Assembly: GCA_964244295.1 (NCBI GenBank)
Contig: CAXTIG010000042.1
Span: 1-64,000, forward strand
From: JAJAZB01 sp964244295
GTDB lineage: Bacteria > Bacteroidota > Bacteroidia > Cytophagales > Spirosomataceae
Direction of reading: 5' to 3'
Length of the DNA stretch: 64,000 nucleotides
Both the position numbers and the translations under genes were made by a program. The stretch's first letter is position 1; each line of letters begins with the position of its first letter. Below, piece after piece: positions 1 to 7,145 of this stretch. The notes beneath the pieces were generated by a model. It made no database searches. It saw only the letters and a program-made list of their open reading frames with translations, and had not been told where the DNA came from.

Positions 1-455
1 TCTTTACCATACGAAAGGATGATCAAATTGCGTACCTAAACAGTTACCAAAAAAGAGAGAAATTCTTTATTTAAGCCGTTCGTATCCAGGCAAAGTGCAG
101 GATTACAGCTTACTAAAAAAAGAGTTTCCTGCCAGCATCAACTGGTTTGGAAAAATCAAGTTACGCGTGGATTTAGGATTTCAAGGAATTGTAGACGACT
201 ATGTGTGCAAAAAAGTAACGATTCCATATAAAAGAAAACGACCGAAGAAAGGAGAAACTTCGGAATTAACGGTTGAGCAAAAAAAGTACAACAAGCAGGC
301 AGGAAAAGAGCGAATTGCTGTCGAACATAGCATTGGGGGTATGAAACGATACCATCAAGTAGTAAACCGGAATCGACTAAAAAAAACGCTAATAGTGGAC
401 ACTGTTTTGGGAATCTGTGCAGCACTTTGGAGTTTTTCTATAAGCTAACTCCCTG
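1..455 (+). mobile_element. IS5-like insertion sequence, partial, cut by window edge
   Basis: AT-rich stretch whose only recognisable content is the C-terminal half of a DDE transposase. The left end lies outside the window and the right terminal repeat cannot be placed; the transposase stop is at 446-448 and the next open frame begins at about 457, so the element ends near there. Base composition is clearly lower in GC than everything after about 1950, as for the genes up to that point. Confidence 0.7.
95..448 (+). pseudogene. IS5-family transposase, C-terminal fragment
   Basis: Encodes the end of a DDE_Tnp_4-type transposase. The motif DLGFQG holds the second catalytic Asp and the motif RIAVEHSIGGMKR holds the catalytic Glu; the basic stretch PYKRKRPKKG lies between them. 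The frame extends in family-like sequence upstream of the GTG at 95 (ILYLSRSYPGKV, from about 59), but it is closed by a TGA at 20-22, and the upstream part looks better in another frame, so a frameshift near 55-65 is likely. The N-terminal domain and first catalytic Asp are missing from the window. It is probably inactive as it stands, though the part to the left cannot be seen. Confidence 0.75.
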
Positions 456-486
456 ACCATCAAAGCACAACAAGTCTACTACTTTA

Positions 487-798
487 TTGGAACTAATGAC
501 ATATGCTGAGGAAGTTGGTCTTGCTAATGCACAGCACGAGTATATGGCAAATCATTTGAATGACTTAGTTAGGGGACTGAAAGAGTTTGTAGCTAAAAAT
601 TATCCACAAACACACAGTAGTATACTTAATAATGGTTACTTAGACGAACCATATATCGCACTATGTTTAGGAGGTCTAGAAGGCACAAAATTTTATTCGA
701 GGTACTTACAAAGCAAAAATATTTCAGAACAAAACTTAGCAATTTTAAGAAATGAATTCGTTACTGGTGAAAATCCTAACTGCTACGATAATGAGTAG
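487..798 (+). pseudogene. C-terminal fragment of a larger Bacteroidota protein, truncated next to the IS
   Basis: An open frame from about 457 to the stop at 796-798 gives about 110 residues; possible starts are TTG 487 and ATG 496, neither with a convincing upstream signal. The motifs AQHEYMAN and LGGLEGT resemble the C-terminal domain I associate with large secreted or RHS-like Bacteroidota proteins (SQHEYMA... then W/LGGLEGT...Y). It begins directly after the IS, so the simplest reading is that the insertion removed the body of the gene. The last 8 bases overlap the next gene (ATGAGTAG), which suggests they formed an operon. The family assignment is from memory and is weak. Confidence 0.45.
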
Positions 799-1219
799 GT
801 TAAATTTTGCCTTTTTTTTAATTTTGTGGCTACCTGCTGCGTATCACAATAGCTATGCACAGAATTTTAGCCGCGATTCATTACGTGAATCGAAGAAATT
901 GCTTTATATATTGTTTGATGGATCTGAGAAATTTTATTCAAAAGATTCAACAGAAATTACTTATAAACCGAAATTAACTCTGCCAGATGGAAGAAAAGCA
1001 TCTGTTATCTTTCAAGCTCATCTGACCGATACAGTATCCATATCTTTAAGTCATTTTAGTTTGATAAGTGTTAAAAAAGTGTGGGATTTACTGTATTTGG
1101 AAAAACGTCAATTCGATAAAAAATACGTTCCAGTTATCATCGAAATCAATCGAAGTAAAGGAGAAATATTCATAGTGAAGTCAAAATTAATATGTAGCTT
1201 TTGTATTCCAGAGGATTAG
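791..1219 (+). CDS. small secreted protein, unknown function
   Basis: 142 residues from ATG 791. This start is chosen over an upstream TTG because it overlaps the previous stop by 8 bases and is followed at once by a classical signal peptide (FAFFLILWLPAAYHNSYAQ, cleavage after AQ). The mature part is polar and lysine-rich, with CSFC near the C-terminus as the only cysteine pair. I recognise no family. Codon use is AT-rich like its neighbours and unlike the rest of the window. Placed directly after a fragment of a larger protein, it could be an immunity or accessory protein, but that is speculation. Confidence 0.6.
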   Translation: MSRLNFAFFLILWLPAAYHNSYAQNFSRDSLRESKKLLYILFDGSEKFYSKDSTEITYKPKLTLPDGRKASVIFQAHLTDTVSISLSHFSLISVKKVWDLLYLEKRQFDKKYVPVIIEINRSKGEIFIVKSKLICSFCIPED

Positions 1220-1388
1220 AAGGTTTTAAAAGTATCTTCATATGAGAGAAGATTATAACGCATTTGCTCTGGCCGGATTGCCCGATACTCCAGATAAACA
1301 GTATGAGCAATGCGGCATACGGTTTAACTGTCGGCCAATCAAGATACAGGGCCGATGGATTTAAATTAGGAACATCCGGTACAAAGCT
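1220..1388 (+). other. AT-rich spacer with two short open frames, no clear gene
   Basis: Between two small secreted-protein genes. One frame, ATG 1242 to TAA 1364, would give 40 residues; another open frame runs through about 1275-1402 (contains YGLTVGQSRYRADGFKLG) with no good start. Neither has a ribosome-binding site or family signature I know. They may be residues of a decayed gene. Confidence 0.4.
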
Positions 1389-1946
1389 ATGTTTACTAGA
1401 CTAAATTTATTTAAATACCGCGCTGTGGGAATAGTCTTTCTAGTCTACTCCTACAGCGCGCTTTGTCAAGGGATAGAAGTTATAGAGGAAAAAGAATCGA
1501 AAAACTTATTAACTATGCCGCAGCATTTTGAAGCAAGCTTTTGGAAATATTTTTCTACTGATACCGCTGTTTTTTTTCCTCAAAGGAGAGCTGGGGTAAT
1601 AATTATTTCAATTGAAGACACTACTGTAAAAAACGTGGAAATTGATAAAGGCACCTCAAATAAAATGAAGCAGTTGTTTTATAAGGTAACTAACGAGTGG
1701 AAAGCGAATAAAATTTGGGAGTATTGGATAAATCAAAAGGAAATTCCTGATAATAAACAAATTATTATTCCCTTTTTTCTGTTTATACATGAGCGATTCG
1801 CTCGAGATGAATCGTCTATGTCTTTTTCATTTTCCTATAATGATGTCCTCGAATTAATAAAAGAGAATACAAGAAAAAATTCTAATTTTCATATCACTGA
1901 GCCAATAATTTTAGATACAGATTGTAAACACCAGTTTACGAATTGA
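1389..1946 (+). CDS. secreted protein, unknown function
   Basis: 185 residues from ATG 1389. The N-terminus has a basic stretch and then a hydrophobic segment (GIVFLVYSYSALCQG) ending in a likely signal-peptidase site near residue 26. The mature part is rich in Lys, Glu and aromatic residues with no motif I can name. It shares the AT-rich composition and the signal-peptide plan of the gene at 791-1219, so the two may have arrived together. The composition changes to GC-rich immediately after its stop. Confidence 0.65.
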   Translation: MFTRLNLFKYRAVGIVFLVYSYSALCQGIEVIEEKESKNLLTMPQHFEASFWKYFSTDTAVFFPQRRAGVIIISIEDTTVKNVEIDKGTSNKMKQLFYKVTNEWKANKIWEYWINQKEIPDNKQIIIPFFLFIHERFARDESSMSFSFSYNDVLELIKENTRKNSNFHITEPIILDTDCKHQFTN

Positions 1947-1997
1947 TAGAATAGTTTTTAGATGGCCTTTGACGTAGCCGCGAAGCGGGAAAAGCTG

Positions 1998-2005
1998 TAG
2001 GTTTG
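1998..2005 (+). promoter_or_regulatory. -7 promoter box TAGGTTTG, four bases before start codon
   Basis: Exact match to the Bacteroidota -7 consensus TAnnTTTG, separated by only GCCC from the ATG at 2010. With the usual distance from box to transcription start, the mRNA would begin at or next to the A of the start codon. No good TTTG -33 box is seen about 20 bases upstream. Confidence 0.5.
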
Positions 2006-2009
2006 GCCC

Positions 2010-3038
2010 ATGCCTGATTCGCTGCCCAAAACTTCTAAATCATCTCCCCTTCCTACCCTCGACTGGTTTGTGTTTGGCCTCGTCGGCGTGGTCGGGCTGG
2101 CGTACCTGGCCCCCGGCTTCGGCAGTAAAGCCGGGCCGTTGCCCCTCGACGCGGTGGCCCGGTACGGGGTATCGGCCATTTTCTTTTTCTACGGTCTGCG
2201 GCTGAGTCTGGAGAAACTCCGGGCGGGGCTGCGCAATGGCTGGCTGCACGTCGTCGTGCAAGTCACCACGTTCGGGCTGTTTCCGCTGCTGGCGCTGGCC
2301 GTTCGCGGTGGGTTCAGCGGCACTACCCAGGCCCCACTTTGGACGGGGATTTTCTTCCTGGCTGCGCTGCCTTCCACGGTTTCCTCGTCGGTGGTGATGG
2401 TTTCGCTGGCGCGGGGCAATTTGCCCGCCGCCATCTTCAACGCCAGTATTTCGAGCCTGGTTGGGATTGTGATTACGCCGCTCTGGGTCAGCGCCATCCT
2501 GGGAACGCTGGGCAGCGGAGCATCCGGCGGCTCCCCACTCTGGGGCATGATGGGCGATTTGGCCTTGCGGGTGGCATTGCCCGTTGCCCTCGGCATGGCG
2601 CTCAACCCACGTTTGGGGGCCTGGGCGGGGCGGCATTCAGCGGCCTTGCGCAGTTTCGACCAGGGCATCATCCTGCTCACGATTTACACCTCGTTCTGCG
2701 AATCCTTCGCCGGGGGGCAGTTTCGGGCCTTCGGCTTGGGGACGATTCTCGCGCTGGGGGCGGGGATGCTGGTGCTGTTTTGGGCCGTGTATGGCCTCGT
2801 CAGCCTCGCGTGCCGACTACTTCATTTTTCGGCGGAAGACCGGATTACGGCCTTGTTTTGCGGCTCCAAAAAATCACTGGTTCACGGGACGGTGTTTTCG
2901 CAGGTACTCTTCGGCGGGAGCGCCTCGCTGGGCGTGTTGCTGCTGCCGCTGATGCTGTACCACGCGCTGCAAATTCTGGTGGGAAGTGTGCTGGCAAAGC
3001 GCTGGGGGCGGCGGGGGGAGGACCGGGTTTTTCATTGA
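2010..3038 (+). CDS. SBF-like (YfeH-type) sodium/bile-acid symporter family protein
   Basis: 342-residue integral membrane protein with about nine to ten hydrophobic segments. The patterns FFFYGLRLSLEKLR (about residue 55) and LPSTVSSSVVMVSLARGNLPAAIFNASIS (split here as LPSTVSSSVVMVS and ARGNLPAAIFNAS, about residues 123-148) are characteristic of the SBF_like/YfeH branch of bile acid:sodium symporters. In this family the transported substrate is mostly unknown. The ATG at 2010 is supported by a -7 promoter box four bases upstream. It is the first gene with the GC-rich composition of the main chromosome and stands alone. Confidence 0.85.
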   Translation: MPDSLPKTSKSSPLPTLDWFVFGLVGVVGLAYLAPGFGSKAGPLPLDAVARYGVSAIFFFYGLRLSLEKLRAGLRNGWLHVVVQVTTFGLFPLLALAVRGGFSGTTQAPLWTGIFFLAALPSTVSSSVVMVSLARGNLPAAIFNASISSLVGIVITPLWVSAILGTLGSGASGGSPLWGMMGDLALRVALPVALGMALNPRLGAWAGRHSAALRSFDQGIILLTIYTSFCESFAGGQFRAFGLGTILALGAGMLVLFWAVYGLVSLACRLLHFSAEDRITALFCGSKKSLVHGTVFSQVLFGGSASLGVLLLPLMLYHALQILVGSVLAKRWGRRGEDRVFH

Positions 3039-3043
3039 AATAA

Positions 3044-3367
3044 CCTCAACTACTCCTCAAACACAAAAAGTCGATTCCGCCGAAAGCCTGTCGTTTCCTT
3101 ACGATTCTGGCGATCTTTTTCCAAACCAGGCGACAGGTTTTCGGTCGGCACCCGGTCAGCATCATGGCGTTTCAAGGTAGCACTCCGGTTCGCACCCGGC
3201 TGTACCGCATCGCCATCACCCAGTCGCTGGCCGACGTACAGGATGAATTTTACGTCGAGGGACTGTCGGAAGAGGCTGACGGGGAACCCTTTCGGGCTAA
3301 TCGGCCTTGCGTGGCTTTCTCGGTCCGCTTGCTTAATCCAAGCCAATTGCCTAAACTCGAACCATGA
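3044..3367 (+). pseudogene. remnant of a DUF6934-like protein (C-terminal part)
   Basis: The frame is open from 3044 (after a TAA at 3041) to TGA 3365-3367. The end reads GSTPVRTRLYRIAI, then DEFYVEGL and EPFRANRP, a pattern I recall from the C-terminus of the Bacteroidota family DUF6934. Coding-like sequence appears to extend upstream of the first ATG (3164), for example FGRHPVSIMAFQGST, so the 67-residue version from 3164 would be truncated. The N-terminal half is not present; the frame is cut just after the preceding transporter. Its stop overlaps the next small ORF (ATGA), as in an intact operon. The family name is from memory. Confidence 0.5.
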
Positions 3368-3504
3368 AAACAACCGCCGACAAGCCCCGCGTAGCCCCCA
3401 GGCCGAAGCCCGTCCCCAAAACCTACGCATCGGTGGAGGAAGCGTTGCGGGCCAAACACGAAGCGGCAAAGGCTTTTTTTGAAAAGTACGTCCTGCCAGA
3501 TTGA
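3364..3504 (+). CDS. small basic protein, 46 residues
   Basis: Starts at the ATG in an ATGA overlap with the previous frame, giving a 46-residue product: a proline/lysine-rich N-terminal half and a predicted helix EEALRAKHEAAKAFFEKY at the C-terminus. The ATGA coupling and the good codon use argue that it is real. A strong terminator follows at 3523. Function is unknown; it probably belonged with the truncated DUF6934-like gene upstream. Confidence 0.5.
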   Translation: MKTTADKPRVAPRPKPVPKTYASVEEALRAKHEAAKAFFEKYVLPD

Positions 3505-3522
3505 ATCGTTGTGAACCTACCG

Positions 3523-3557
3523 AAGCCGTGCTCAGGGAAGGGAGCGCGGCTTTTTTG
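3523..3557 (+). terminator. intrinsic terminator before pdxJ
   Basis: An 11-bp stem (AAGCCGTGCTC with GAGCGCGGCTT, one G-T pair) closes a short loop and is followed by a run of six T. It ends 21 bases before the pdxJ ATG, so it either terminates the small upstream genes or acts in the pdxJ leader. Confidence 0.75.
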
Positions 3558-3578
3558 TTTGATTTGTTGCTCAACCCC

Positions 3579-4313
3579 ATGACCCGACTCTCCGTCAACA
3601 TCAACAAAATCGCCACGCTGCGTAACGCGCGCGGGGGCAACAACCCCGACGTGGTGAAGGTAGCCCTCGACTGCGAACGCTTCGGGGCCGAGGGCATCAC
3701 CGTCCACCCCCGCCCCGACGAGCGGCACATTCGCTACCAGGACGTGCTCGATTTGCGGGAAGTCGTCACGACCGAATTCAACATCGAAGGCAACCCAACG
3801 GAAGCGAAATTCGTGAAACTGGTGCTGCGCACGAAACCCGCTCAGGTCACGCTCGTGCCCGACGCGCTCGGGGCGCTCACCTCCAACGCGGGTTGGGATA
3901 CGGTCAAAAACCGCGAGCGGCTTATCGACCTGATTCAAACCTTCAAGGCCGAGGGCATCCGAACCTCGATTTTCGTGGATGCCGACCTGAGGATGGTGGA
4001 AGGGGCCGCCGAAACCGGCACCGACCGCATCGAACTCTACACCGAACCCTACGCCGAGCATTTTTTCAAGAACCGGGAAGCCGCCGTCGCGCCCTTCGCC
4101 GAAGCCGCCCAACGGGCGGGCGAACTCGGCCTGGGCCTTAACGCAGGCCACGATTTGAGCCTCGACAACCTGCGGTTTTTTCAGCAACGCGTACCCGGTT
4201 TGCTCGAAGTGTCCATCGGCCACGCGCTGATTTGTGATGCGCTGTACCTGGGGCTGGAGAACACGATTCAGTTGTACCTTCGGGAAACGAAAGCCTTACC
4301 CCCCACCCCCTAA
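3579..4313 (+). CDS. pdxJ: pyridoxine 5'-phosphate synthase
   Basis: 244 residues, the usual PdxJ length. It condenses 1-deoxy-D-xylulose 5-phosphate with 3-amino-2-oxopropyl phosphate to form pyridoxine 5'-phosphate, the last ring-closing step of the DXP-dependent vitamin B6 pathway, in the cytosol. The N-terminus LSVNINKIATLRNARGG, the phosphate-binding segment ITVHPRPDERHI (about residues 40-51), FNIEGNP, the catalytic Glu/His regions and LNAGHDL near the end are all present. The ATG 3579 is chosen because an upstream in-frame start would run through the terminator hairpin. The final residues LPPTP and the stop are encoded by the arm of the palindromic repeat that follows. Confidence 0.95.
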   Translation: MTRLSVNINKIATLRNARGGNNPDVVKVALDCERFGAEGITVHPRPDERHIRYQDVLDLREVVTTEFNIEGNPTEAKFVKLVLRTKPAQVTLVPDALGALTSNAGWDTVKNRERLIDLIQTFKAEGIRTSIFVDADLRMVEGAAETGTDRIELYTEPYAEHFFKNREAAVAPFAEAAQRAGELGLGLNAGHDLSLDNLRFFQQRVPGLLEVSIGHALICDALYLGLENTIQLYLRETKALPPTP

Positions 4314-4390
4314 GGGGGGCTTTTTCACTGCTGGAATTTTCAGGCCGGAAAAGCCCCCCAGAATGAAATTCTTTTAGGGGGTGGGGGTAA
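4296..4390. repeat. intergenic palindromic repeat, family A (copy 1)
   Basis: Imperfect inverted repeat between pdxJ and mnmH: the left arm TTACCCCCCACCCCC mirrors TAGGGGGTGGGGGTAA on the right, with an inner G-run/C-run pair around a core containing CTTTTTCACTGCTG. The core is shared with the element at 52803-52882. The left arm contains the pdxJ stop. Confidence 0.85.
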
Positions 4391-4396
4391 TACACT

Positions 4397-5422
4397 ATGC
4401 CCCAAATTCTCCCCCCCGCCGACTTCCTCGCCCTTGCCGCTACCCGGTCCGTGCTCGACGTGCGCTCGCCGGGGGAGTTTGCCCACGCCCACATTCCCGG
4501 CGCGGTGTCGATGCCGCTGTTCGACAACGGGGAACGGGCCGAAATCGGGACGATTTACAAGCAAACCGGAAAAGACGAGGCTGTGCTGCGCGGGCTGGAG
4601 CTAGTCGGGCCGAAGCTGGCCGGGTTCGTGCGAACGGCCCGCGAACTGGCTTCCGACGGCGGCGAGGTGCTGGTGCATTGCTGGCGGGGCGGAATGCGCA
4701 GCGGCTCAGTGGCCTGGCTGCTGGAAACCGCCGGTTTCCGCGTCTTCACGCTGGCGGGCGGGTACAAAACGTACCGGCAGGCGGTGCTGGAGGCGTTTGA
4801 AAAGCCGCTGAATTTGCTCGTGTTGGGTGGAAAAACGGGCAGTGGCAAAACCGACGTTTTGCACGAACTGGCCCGGCGCGGCGAACAGGTGCTGGATTTG
4901 GAAGGACTGGCCCACCACCGAGGCTCCTCCTACGGCATGATTGGTCAGCCACCGCAGTCTTCGACCGAACAGTTTGAGAATTTGTTGGCCTCCGTGCTTC
5001 GTGGCTTTGACCCGGCGAGGCGGATTTGGGTGGAAGACGAAAGCCGGAAGGTGGGAAGCTGCCTGATTCCTGCGAGTTTTTGGCGGCAGTTTCTAACTGC
5101 CCCCGTGCTGGCACTCGACGTGCCGCTGGAAGCGCGAGTGGCATACTTGGTTGAAGAATACGGCCGATTTGCGCGGGAAGACCTGCGAGCCGCTACCGAT
5201 CGCATCCGCAAACGCCTCGGCAACGACCGCCACAAACTGGCCCTGGACGCGCTGGAACGCGGCGACTACGCCGAAGTCGTGCGCATCACGCTGGTGTACT
5301 ACGACAAAACCTACCAGTACGGCCTTGAGCAGCGCGGGGTTTCACAGGTACAAAAAATAGACGTGCCGGGCGTGGACCCGGCGGGAAATGCGGAAATCTT
5401 ACTTTCCACGCGGTCATCCTGA
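4397..5422 (+). CDS. mnmH: tRNA 2-selenouridine synthase
   Basis: 341 residues with the two-domain plan of MnmH/SelU: an N-terminal rhodanese domain with the active-site loop HCWRGGMRSG (Cys95) and a C-terminal P-loop domain (GGKTGSGKT, residues 144-152). It converts 2-thiouridine at the tRNA wobble position to 2-selenouridine using selenophosphate, through a geranylated intermediate. Start ATG 4397 lies 7 bases after the palindromic repeat. The last codons (TRSS and the stop) lie in the arm of the next repeat, GTCATCCTGA. No selD is present in this window. Confidence 0.92.
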   Translation: MPQILPPADFLALAATRSVLDVRSPGEFAHAHIPGAVSMPLFDNGERAEIGTIYKQTGKDEAVLRGLELVGPKLAGFVRTARELASDGGEVLVHCWRGGMRSGSVAWLLETAGFRVFTLAGGYKTYRQAVLEAFEKPLNLLVLGGKTGSGKTDVLHELARRGEQVLDLEGLAHHRGSSYGMIGQPPQSSTEQFENLLASVLRGFDPARRIWVEDESRKVGSCLIPASFWRQFLTAPVLALDVPLEARVAYLVEEYGRFAREDLRAATDRIRKRLGNDRHKLALDALERGDYAEVVRITLVYYDKTYQYGLEQRGVSQVQKIDVPGVDPAGNAEILLSTRSS

Positions 5423-5535
5423 GCGCAGCGAAAGGACCTTGTTGGACTGCCTAATTACCGGCGGTCAACTGCCACTGGGTCACCGGCCAACTGCTCGGTA
5501 GTCCAACAAGGTCCTTTCGCTACGCTCAGGATGAC
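5413..5535. repeat. intergenic palindromic repeat, family B (copy 1)
   Basis: Arms of about 35 bases, beginning GTCATCCTGAGCGCAGCGAA and continuing AGGACCTTGTTGGACT, are mirrored at 5501-5535. It lies between convergent mnmH and the holin-like gene and supplies the mnmH stop codon. The GTCATCCTGAGCG core is a widely dispersed intergenic motif in bacteria. Confidence 0.85.
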
Positions 5536-5567
5536 AGCCCCTGTGGAACAGCGGCGGGGTGTGAAAA

Positions 5568-5909
5568 TCAATCCCGGTCCACCAAACTACCCAAAACGGC
5601 GTTGAGAATCGAAATCAGGAAGCTGAAAATCAGCGCCGTCAGAAACCCACTAACCGAAAACCCGCTGACGAAGTAATCGGCGATGTAAATGATGATGACG
5701 TTGATAACCAGGTAAAACAGGCCTAGCGTCAGAATCGTGATGGGCAGCGTCAGAATCACCAGAATCGGCTTGACGATCAGGTTGAGCAGACCCAGCACCA
5801 ACGCCACGATAATCGCTGTGGTGAACCCATCAACCCGCACGCCGGGAATGAGGTAGGCTCCAATGACCACGGCCACCGCCGTGAGAAGCAAACGAAGTAA
5901 AAATCCCAT
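5568..5909 (-). CDS. phage holin family / YvlD-like membrane protein
   Basis: 113 residues with four transmembrane segments, including IIVALVLGLLNLIVKPILVILTLP and a hydrophobic end. The pattern LGLLN..VKPIL..LTLPITILTLGLFYLVIN is typical of the PF04020 (YvlD, named phage holin 4 superfamily) proteins, which are chromosomal membrane proteins of unclear role despite the holin name. The start is placed at the ATG complementary to 5907-5909, giving the family-typical N-terminus GFLLRLLLTA; longer in-frame starts would read through the palindromic repeat upstream. Confidence 0.85.
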   Translation of the reverse strand: MGFLLRLLLTAVAVVIGAYLIPGVRVDGFTTAIIVALVLGLLNLIVKPILVILTLPITILTLGLFYLVINVIIIYIADYFVSGFSVSGFLTALIFSFLISILNAVLGSLVDRD

Positions 5910-5952
5910 GTTTTTTGGAAAAAGTGGTTTGAGGAATTGAAACGGCTTGGGA

Positions 5953-6047
5953 AAATTGAGTGATTGAGTGAGGGAGTGATTGAGTGAGAGGAAATACACC
6001 TGCCTTTTTTCTCACTCAATCACTCCCTCACTCAATTACTCAATTTC
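5953..6047. repeat. intergenic palindromic repeat, family F
   Basis: Arms built from ATTGAGTGA/GAGGGAGTGATTGAGTGAG units mirrored as CTCACTCAATCACTCCCTCACTCAAT, with a short loop ending in TTTTTT. It lies between the start of the holin-like gene and the end of hisIE, and the right arm encodes the last residues (KLSN) and stop of hisIE. Confidence 0.85.
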
Positions 6048-6661
6048 CCATGCCGCTGGCGAAGGACGGCGATTATTTCGTCAAAATCAATGCCCCGGTC
6101 TTCAAGCAGCACGAGGTAGTGAAAAAGCAGGTCGGCGGCTTCCTCCCGGAACAGGTCGTCCCGGTTCCGCATCGCCTCGATGACTAGTTCCACGGCCTCC
6201 TCGCCCACCTTCTGCGCCACTTTGTGGGTGCCTTTGGCGAAGAGTTTGGCCGTGTACGAACTTTCGGGGGCTTGCTGCTTCCGGTCACGGATGACGGCCT
6301 TCAGGTGATTCAACCACCCGGCCTGGCCCTTATTTTCTTCCTCAAAACACGTATCCGCCCCCGTGTGGCACACCGGCCCGACGGGGCGGACTTTGATGAG
6401 CAGCGTATCGCCGTCGCAATCGGCGCGGATTTCTTCGACGTGGAGAAAATTCCCCGACGTTTCGCCCTTCGTCCAGAGGCGTTGTTTCGAGCGACTGAAA
6501 AACGTGACTACGTTCTCGGCCTCCGTTTTAGCCAGGCTTTCGGCATTCATAAATCCCAGCATCAGCACCACACCGGTGGTGGCATCCTGAACGATGGCGG
6601 GCAGCAGGCCGTCGGGGGATTTTTGGAAGTTCAGAATCAATTCGTTTGCGTTAGTTGGCAT
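6032..6661 (-). CDS. hisIE: bifunctional phosphoribosyl-AMP cyclohydrolase / phosphoribosyl-ATP pyrophosphatase
   Basis: 209 residues. The N-terminal HisI domain (about residues 1-110) contains GFMNAESL, the WTKGETSGN loop and the metal-binding RADCDGD and CHTGADTCF cysteines. The C-terminal HisE domain (about 115-209) contains KVGEEAVELVIEA and the helix EEAADLLFHYLV. Together these catalyse the second and third steps of histidine synthesis. It is the last gene of the leftward his operon; its start overlaps the end of the antitoxin gene by 11 bases. The C-terminal tail and stop come from the palindromic repeat. Confidence 0.95.
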   Translation of the reverse strand: MPTNANELILNFQKSPDGLLPAIVQDATTGVVLMLGFMNAESLAKTEAENVVTFFSRSKQRLWTKGETSGNFLHVEEIRADCDGDTLLIKVRPVGPVCHTGADTCFEEENKGQAGWLNHLKAVIRDRKQQAPESSYTAKLFAKGTHKVAQKVGEEAVELVIEAMRNRDDLFREEAADLLFHYLVLLEDRGIDFDEIIAVLRQRHGKLSN

Positions 6662-6851
6662 TCAAAACCTGCTTTTTAACCTCCTCCAGTGAATACCAGG
6701 TTGTGGTCTGCGCCTTTACTTCGAGGGCGTGTACGTAATCCAGGAAGTCTTCGAGGCTGTCGAAGGCTTCCAATTCTTTAGAAAACCGTTCGCTGTACGG
6801 AAGCACGGCGAATCGAGGGGCCCCGTTTTCTTCAATGAGTTGTGCTTTCAT
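6651..6851 (-). CDS. antitoxin-like protein, partner of the RelE/ParE-type toxin
   Basis: 66 residues, acidic, with an N-terminal segment AQLIEENGAPRFAVLPYSERF, typical of small antitoxins that modulate RelE-type toxins, and a C-terminal amphipathic helix. Its ATG overlaps the toxin stop (ATGA, 6848-6851) and its end overlaps the hisIE start, so translation is probably coupled to both. Toxin-first gene order, as in higBA-like modules. Sequence identity to a named antitoxin family cannot be asserted. Confidence 0.75.
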   Translation of the reverse strand: MKAQLIEENGAPRFAVLPYSERFSKELEAFDSLEDFLDYVHALEVKAQTTTWYSLEEVKKQVLNAN

Positions 6852-7108
6852 TCGTAAACTTCTTTGCGGTGGCCTACGTCGATGATTTCAATGATTCGGA
6901 GCCGGTCTTCCCGGTCAAAAAGTACGCGGTAAGTTCCGACTCGTAATCGGTAAACGGCGAGGGGATGATTGTGTAACTTTTTCACGTTGCTCTTCTCTGC
7001 CGGATTTTTTGCCAATTCTTCGATTTCTTCCAACACCCGCCCAGCTTCCCGTTTGGGGATTGCCTTGAGGTTTTTGAGCGATTTTTCCGAAAAAATGACT
7101 TCGTACAT
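6848..7108 (-). CDS. RelE/ParE-family toxin
   Basis: 86 residues from ATG 7108 (a GTG two codons earlier at 7114 is possible). The protein has the compact RelE/ParE plan: MYEVIFSEKSLKNLKAIPK at the N-terminus, the central NVKKLHNHPLAVYRLRVGTYRVLFD strand pair (here given in pieces KKLHNHPLAVYRLRVG and YRVLFD) and the C-terminal IIEIIDVGHRKEVYE. RelE toxins of this type cleave mRNA on the ribosome. A -7 promoter box lies 5 bases before the ATG, so the module may be transcribed on its own as well as from the his operon in which it is embedded. Confidence 0.88.
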   Translation of the reverse strand: MYEVIFSEKSLKNLKAIPKREAGRVLEEIEELAKNPAEKSNVKKLHNHPLAVYRLRVGTYRVLFDREDRLRIIEIIDVGHRKEVYE

Positions 7109-7113
7109 GGCCA

Positions 7114-7121
7114 CAAAAGTA
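7114..7121 (-). promoter_or_regulatory. -7 promoter box TACTTTTG before toxin gene
   Basis: Reads TACTTTTG leftward and ends 5 bases before the toxin ATG at 7108. It predicts a leaderless or nearly leaderless transcript for toxin-antitoxin and hisIE. Confidence 0.5.
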
Positions 7122-7145
7122 GCGCCTTTGCTCCGACATCCCGAC

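Noticed and set aside
3423..4223. 266-residue frame antisense to pdxJ
   Set aside because: pdxJ is unequivocal on the plus strand; the antisense frame has no motif.
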